From Albidovulum litorale (GTDB taxonomy: Bacteria > Pseudomonadota > Alphaproteobacteria > Rhodobacterales > Rhodobacteraceae): a stretch of 64,000 nucleotides of DNA. Positions 62,161 to 64,000 of this stretch are shown here, piece after piece. Under the pieces are notes generated by a model that was given only the letters and a program-made list of their open reading frames with translations, made no database searches and had not been told where the DNA came from. The position numbers were made by a program, and so were the translations under genes. Where the stretch lies: positions 503,920-567,919 of the forward strand of contig NZ_JAOWKZ010000001.1 in NCBI RefSeq assembly GCF_025751495.1. Reading direction: 5' to 3'. Positions within the stretch are counted from its first letter, which is position 1. Each line of letters starts with the position of its first letter.

Positions 62161-63348
62161 ATGAGCTGGAAAACCCTCGACGACATGGACTTCAACGGCA
62201 AGGTCGCCCTCGTCCGGGTCGATATCAACGTGCCGGTAGAAGCGGGCCGCGTCACCGACGCGACCCGCATCGAAAAGATCGTGCCGACCGTGAAGGCCAT
62301 TCAGGAAAAGGGCGGCAAGGTCGTGCTGCTCGCCCATTTCGGCCGCCCCAAGGGGCAGGTCGTGCCGGAAATGAGCCTTCGGGTGACCTTGCCCGCGCTG
62401 GAAGCGGCGCTCGGCCAGAAAGTCGCCTTCGCCGAGGATTGCATCGGCGGCCCGGCCAAGAAAGCCGTCGCGGCGATGGCGCCGGGCGACGTTCTCCTTC
62501 TGGAAAACACCCGGTTCCATGCGGGCGAGGAAAAGAATGACCCGGCGATGGCCGCCTCGCTCGCGGCGCTTGGGCAGGTCTATGTCAATGACGCGTTCTC
62601 GGCCGCGCACCGGGCCCATGCCTCGACCGAGGGCATCGCGCATCTGATGGCCTCCTGCGCGGGGCGGCTGATGGCGGCGGAACTGAAGGCGCTGGACGCC
62701 GCCCTTGGTGATCCCGTTCGGCCCGTCGTGGCGGTCGTCGGCGGGGCCAAGGTCTCGACCAAGCTCGACCTTCTCGGCAACCTTGTTGAAAAGGTCAACC
62801 ATCTGGTGATCGGCGGCGGAATGGCCAATACCTTCCTTGTCGCGCAGGGGATCGAGGTCGGTGCGTCCTTGGCCGAGCGCGACATGGCTGACACCGCCCG
62901 CGCGATCCTTGCCAAGGCGGAAGAAGAAGGCTGCGCCATCCACCTGCCGACCGATGTCGTGGTCGCGCGGGAATTCAAGGCGGGTGCGGCGAACGAAACA
63001 GTCGCTGTCGATGCTTGTCCCGCAGATGCGATGATCCTCGATGCCGGTCCAGAGACGGTCGCCGCCATCGCTGATGTCTTCACCGCCTGCCGGACGCTGA
63101 TCTGGAACGGCCCCCTTGGCGCCTTCGAGATCGAGCCCTTCGATGCCGCGACCAACGCCGCGGCGGCCAAGGCGGCGGAGCTGACTAAGGCGGGCCACCT
63201 GACCTCCGTCGCCGGTGGCGGGGATACGGTGTCAGCGCTGAACAAGGCCGGTGTCGCCGGAGATTTCAGCTATATCTCCACCGCAGGCGGCGCGTTCCTG
63301 GAATGGATGGAGGGCAAGACCCTTCCCGGCGTCGCAGCCCTTGACTGA
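62161..63348 (+). CDS. pgk: Phosphoglycerate kinase
   Basis: 395 aa glycolytic enzyme converting 1,3-bisphosphoglycerate and ADP to 3-phosphoglycerate and ATP. Signature [15 protein letters not shown] near 15-30, [54 protein letters not shown] and [16 protein letters not shown] 62161 follows a weak AAGGATT. Its stop overlaps the next gene's TTG by 8 bp. Confidence 0.96.
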   Translation: MSWKTLDDMDFNGKVALVRVDINVPVEAGRVTDATRIEKIVPTVKAIQEKGGKVVLLAHFGRPKGQVVPEMSLRVTLPALEAALGQKVAFAEDCIGGPAKKAVAAMAPGDVLLLENTRFHAGEEKNDPAMAASLAALGQVYVNDAFSAAHRAHASTEGIAHLMASCAGRLMAAELKALDAALGDPVRPVVAVVGGAKVSTKLDLLGNLVEKVNHLVIGGGMANTFLVAQGIEVGASLAERDMADTARAILAKAEEEGCAIHLPTDVVVAREFKAGAANETVAVDACPADAMILDAGPETVAAIADVFTACRTLIWNGPLGAFEIEPFDAATNAAAAKAAELTKAGHLTSVAGGGDTVSALNKAGVAGDFSYISTAGGAFLEWMEGKTLPGVAALD

Positions 63349-63865
63349 TCTCGTCCGCACCCGCCCGGCGCGCCCCGATGATGCCGGGGCGATGTGCGCG
63401 ATTCTCAACGCGATCATCGCAAAGGGCGGAACAACGGCCCATCAAAGACCGTTTGACGAAGCACGGATGCTGGCGCATTACATCCGCCCGCCGCGCCTGA
63501 TTTCCTGCACCGTGGCCGAGGATGCGGGTCGCCTTCTGGGCTTTCAGCACCTCGAATGGTGCGATCCCGACTGGCCCGGTCCGGGAAAGCTGCCCGCCGA
63601 TTGGGCGGTCATTGCAAGTTTCGTCGCCGACGGCGAGCAGGGTCGTGGCATCGGCAAGGCGCTGTGGTCCGTAACCCGGATCGCTGCCGAGACTGCAGGC
63701 GTCCGCACGATCGACGCGACCATTCGAACCGATAACACCGCAGGGCTCAGATACTATAGCGGGAGCGGGTTTGCCGATTACGACCGGCTCGTCGCGCTGC
63801 CGTTGCGGGATGGAACCAGGGTGGACCGGCAGCGCAAGCGTTTCGACCTGCCGCCCCGGGGGTAA
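63341..63865 (+). CDS. GNAT family N-acetyltransferase
   Basis: 174 aa from TTG 63341, overlapping the end of pgk; no better start exists before the domain begins. [22 protein letters not shown] opens the fold, [17 protein letters not shown] is the acetyl-CoA-binding loop (Gln/Arg-x-x-Gly-x-Gly), and [16 protein letters not shown] closes it. An amino-acid or amine acetylase is plausible (phosphinothricin-type), but no specific substrate is readable. Confidence 0.83.
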   Translation: MTDLVRTRPARPDDAGAMCAILNAIIAKGGTTAHQRPFDEARMLAHYIRPPRLISCTVAEDAGRLLGFQHLEWCDPDWPGPGKLPADWAVIASFVADGEQGRGIGKALWSVTRIAAETAGVRTIDATIRTDNTAGLRYYSGSGFADYDRLVALPLRDGTRVDRQRKRFDLPPRG

Positions 63866-63888
63866 GGTGGGTTTGAACCCACCTTACC
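63861..63888 (+). terminator. Hairpin overlapping the GNAT stop codon
   Basis: A perfect 13-bp stem GGTAAGGTGGGTT (63861-63873) with AACCCACCTTACC (63876-63888); no T-run. It lies between convergent genes and probably ends transcription from both sides. Confidence 0.6.
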
Positions 63889-63903
63889 GGGCAAGTCAAA
63901 ATG

Positions 63904-64000
63904 TTACCGGGCGTTGTCGACGGGAATGTCGAGCGTGACCTCCCCGGCTTTCTCGAATGTCAGGGTAACGGTCACGCTGCCCCCATTTTTCGGACGCTCC
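63904..64000 (-). CDS. PCu(A)C-like copper chaperone, C-terminal end only
   Basis: Minus-strand frame entering from the window edge with 31 residues before TAA. The tail SVTVTLTFEKAGEVTLDIPVD fits the last beta-strands of the periplasmic PCu(A)C copper chaperone family. The copper ligands and signal peptide lie outside the window, so the call rests on this short tail. Confidence 0.55.
   Translation of the reverse strand, partial: ERPKNGGSVTVTLTFEKAGEVTLDIPVDNAR

Noticed and set aside
1-64000. CRISPR arrays, rRNA operons and intact insertion sequences
   Set aside because: No regularly spaced 24-40 bp direct repeats, rRNA sequence or transposase with terminal inverted repeats was seen. The short tandem 11-bp units have no unique spacers.

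Overview
The window reads as a chromosomal segment of a high-GC alphaproteobacterium of the Rhodobacteraceae (Rhodobacterales). Grounds: a taurine-dissimilation locus with linked tauR, xsc, pta and soeABC, a divergent anmK/tyrS pair, an XdhC-less molybdo-hydroxylase operon with UPF0280 and DUF1185 proteins, a small virulence-factor-family gene next to MetF-like and methyltetrahydrofolate methyltransferase genes, and a solitary Hint-domain protein. All family assignments come from motif and sequence recognition; no database search was run.

Layout. 0-5.7 kb: minus-strand operon for a molybdenum hydroxylase (fused 2Fe-2S/Mo subunit, FAD subunit, DUF1185, UPF0280) with a divergent MarR regulator, followed by tRNA-Leu(GAG). 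6-15.6 kb: peptide-type ABC transporter, enolase-superfamily acid dehydratase-like enzyme, Asp/Glu-type racemase, HisD/HpsN-like dehydrogenase and a divergent LysR regulator, which look like one uptake and catabolic unit of unknown substrate. 15.7-32.3 kb: taurine catabolism: soeABC, pta, a TauE-type exporter, xsc, tauR, (an inserted GT-C-like membrane protein), tpa, and divergent tauABC. Taurine enters by TauABC; Tpa makes sulfoacetaldehyde; Xsc gives acetyl phosphate and sulfite; Pta makes acetyl-CoA; sulfite is oxidised by SoeABC or exported. Four tandem CTGG-type box pairs with 22-24 bp repeat spacing mark tauR, xsc, tpa and tauA as a TauR regulon.

32.3-37.8 kb: Hint protein, a palindromic repeat that supplies the last codons of rlmE, a Ppx/GppA phosphatase, and a three-gene C1/tetrahydrofolate operon lacking its corrinoid protein. 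37.9-42.7 kb: accessory stretch of hypotheticals (DUF5765-like, lipoprotein, DUF4242, HxlR regulator with a C-terminal domain, and two proteins sharing an SDGEPxPSY motif). 42.8-45.6 kb: dioxygenase-like protein, second TSUP exporter, dusA.

45.7-56.4 kb: reductive pyrimidine degradation and uptake (NMT1-like ABC transporter, cupin, dihydropyrimidinase, N-carbamoyl amidase) with two RutR-like TetR regulators and three TGACC-N4-GGTCA palindromes in front of them; an unrelated metallopeptidase-like protein and a methyltransferase sit between the regulators. 56.5-64 kb: housekeeping genes anmK, tyrS, an HGSNAT-like membrane protein, DUF3179, two cyclophilins, pgk, a GNAT acetyltransferase, and the end of a PCu(A)C-like copper chaperone running off the window.

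No CRISPR array, rRNA, prophage or intact insertion sequence was seen. The most rewarding signals are the TauR box architecture, the paired RutR-type operators, the uncharacterised catabolic unit at 6-15.6 kb, the enlarged TauC, and two short-repeat families that run into gene ends.
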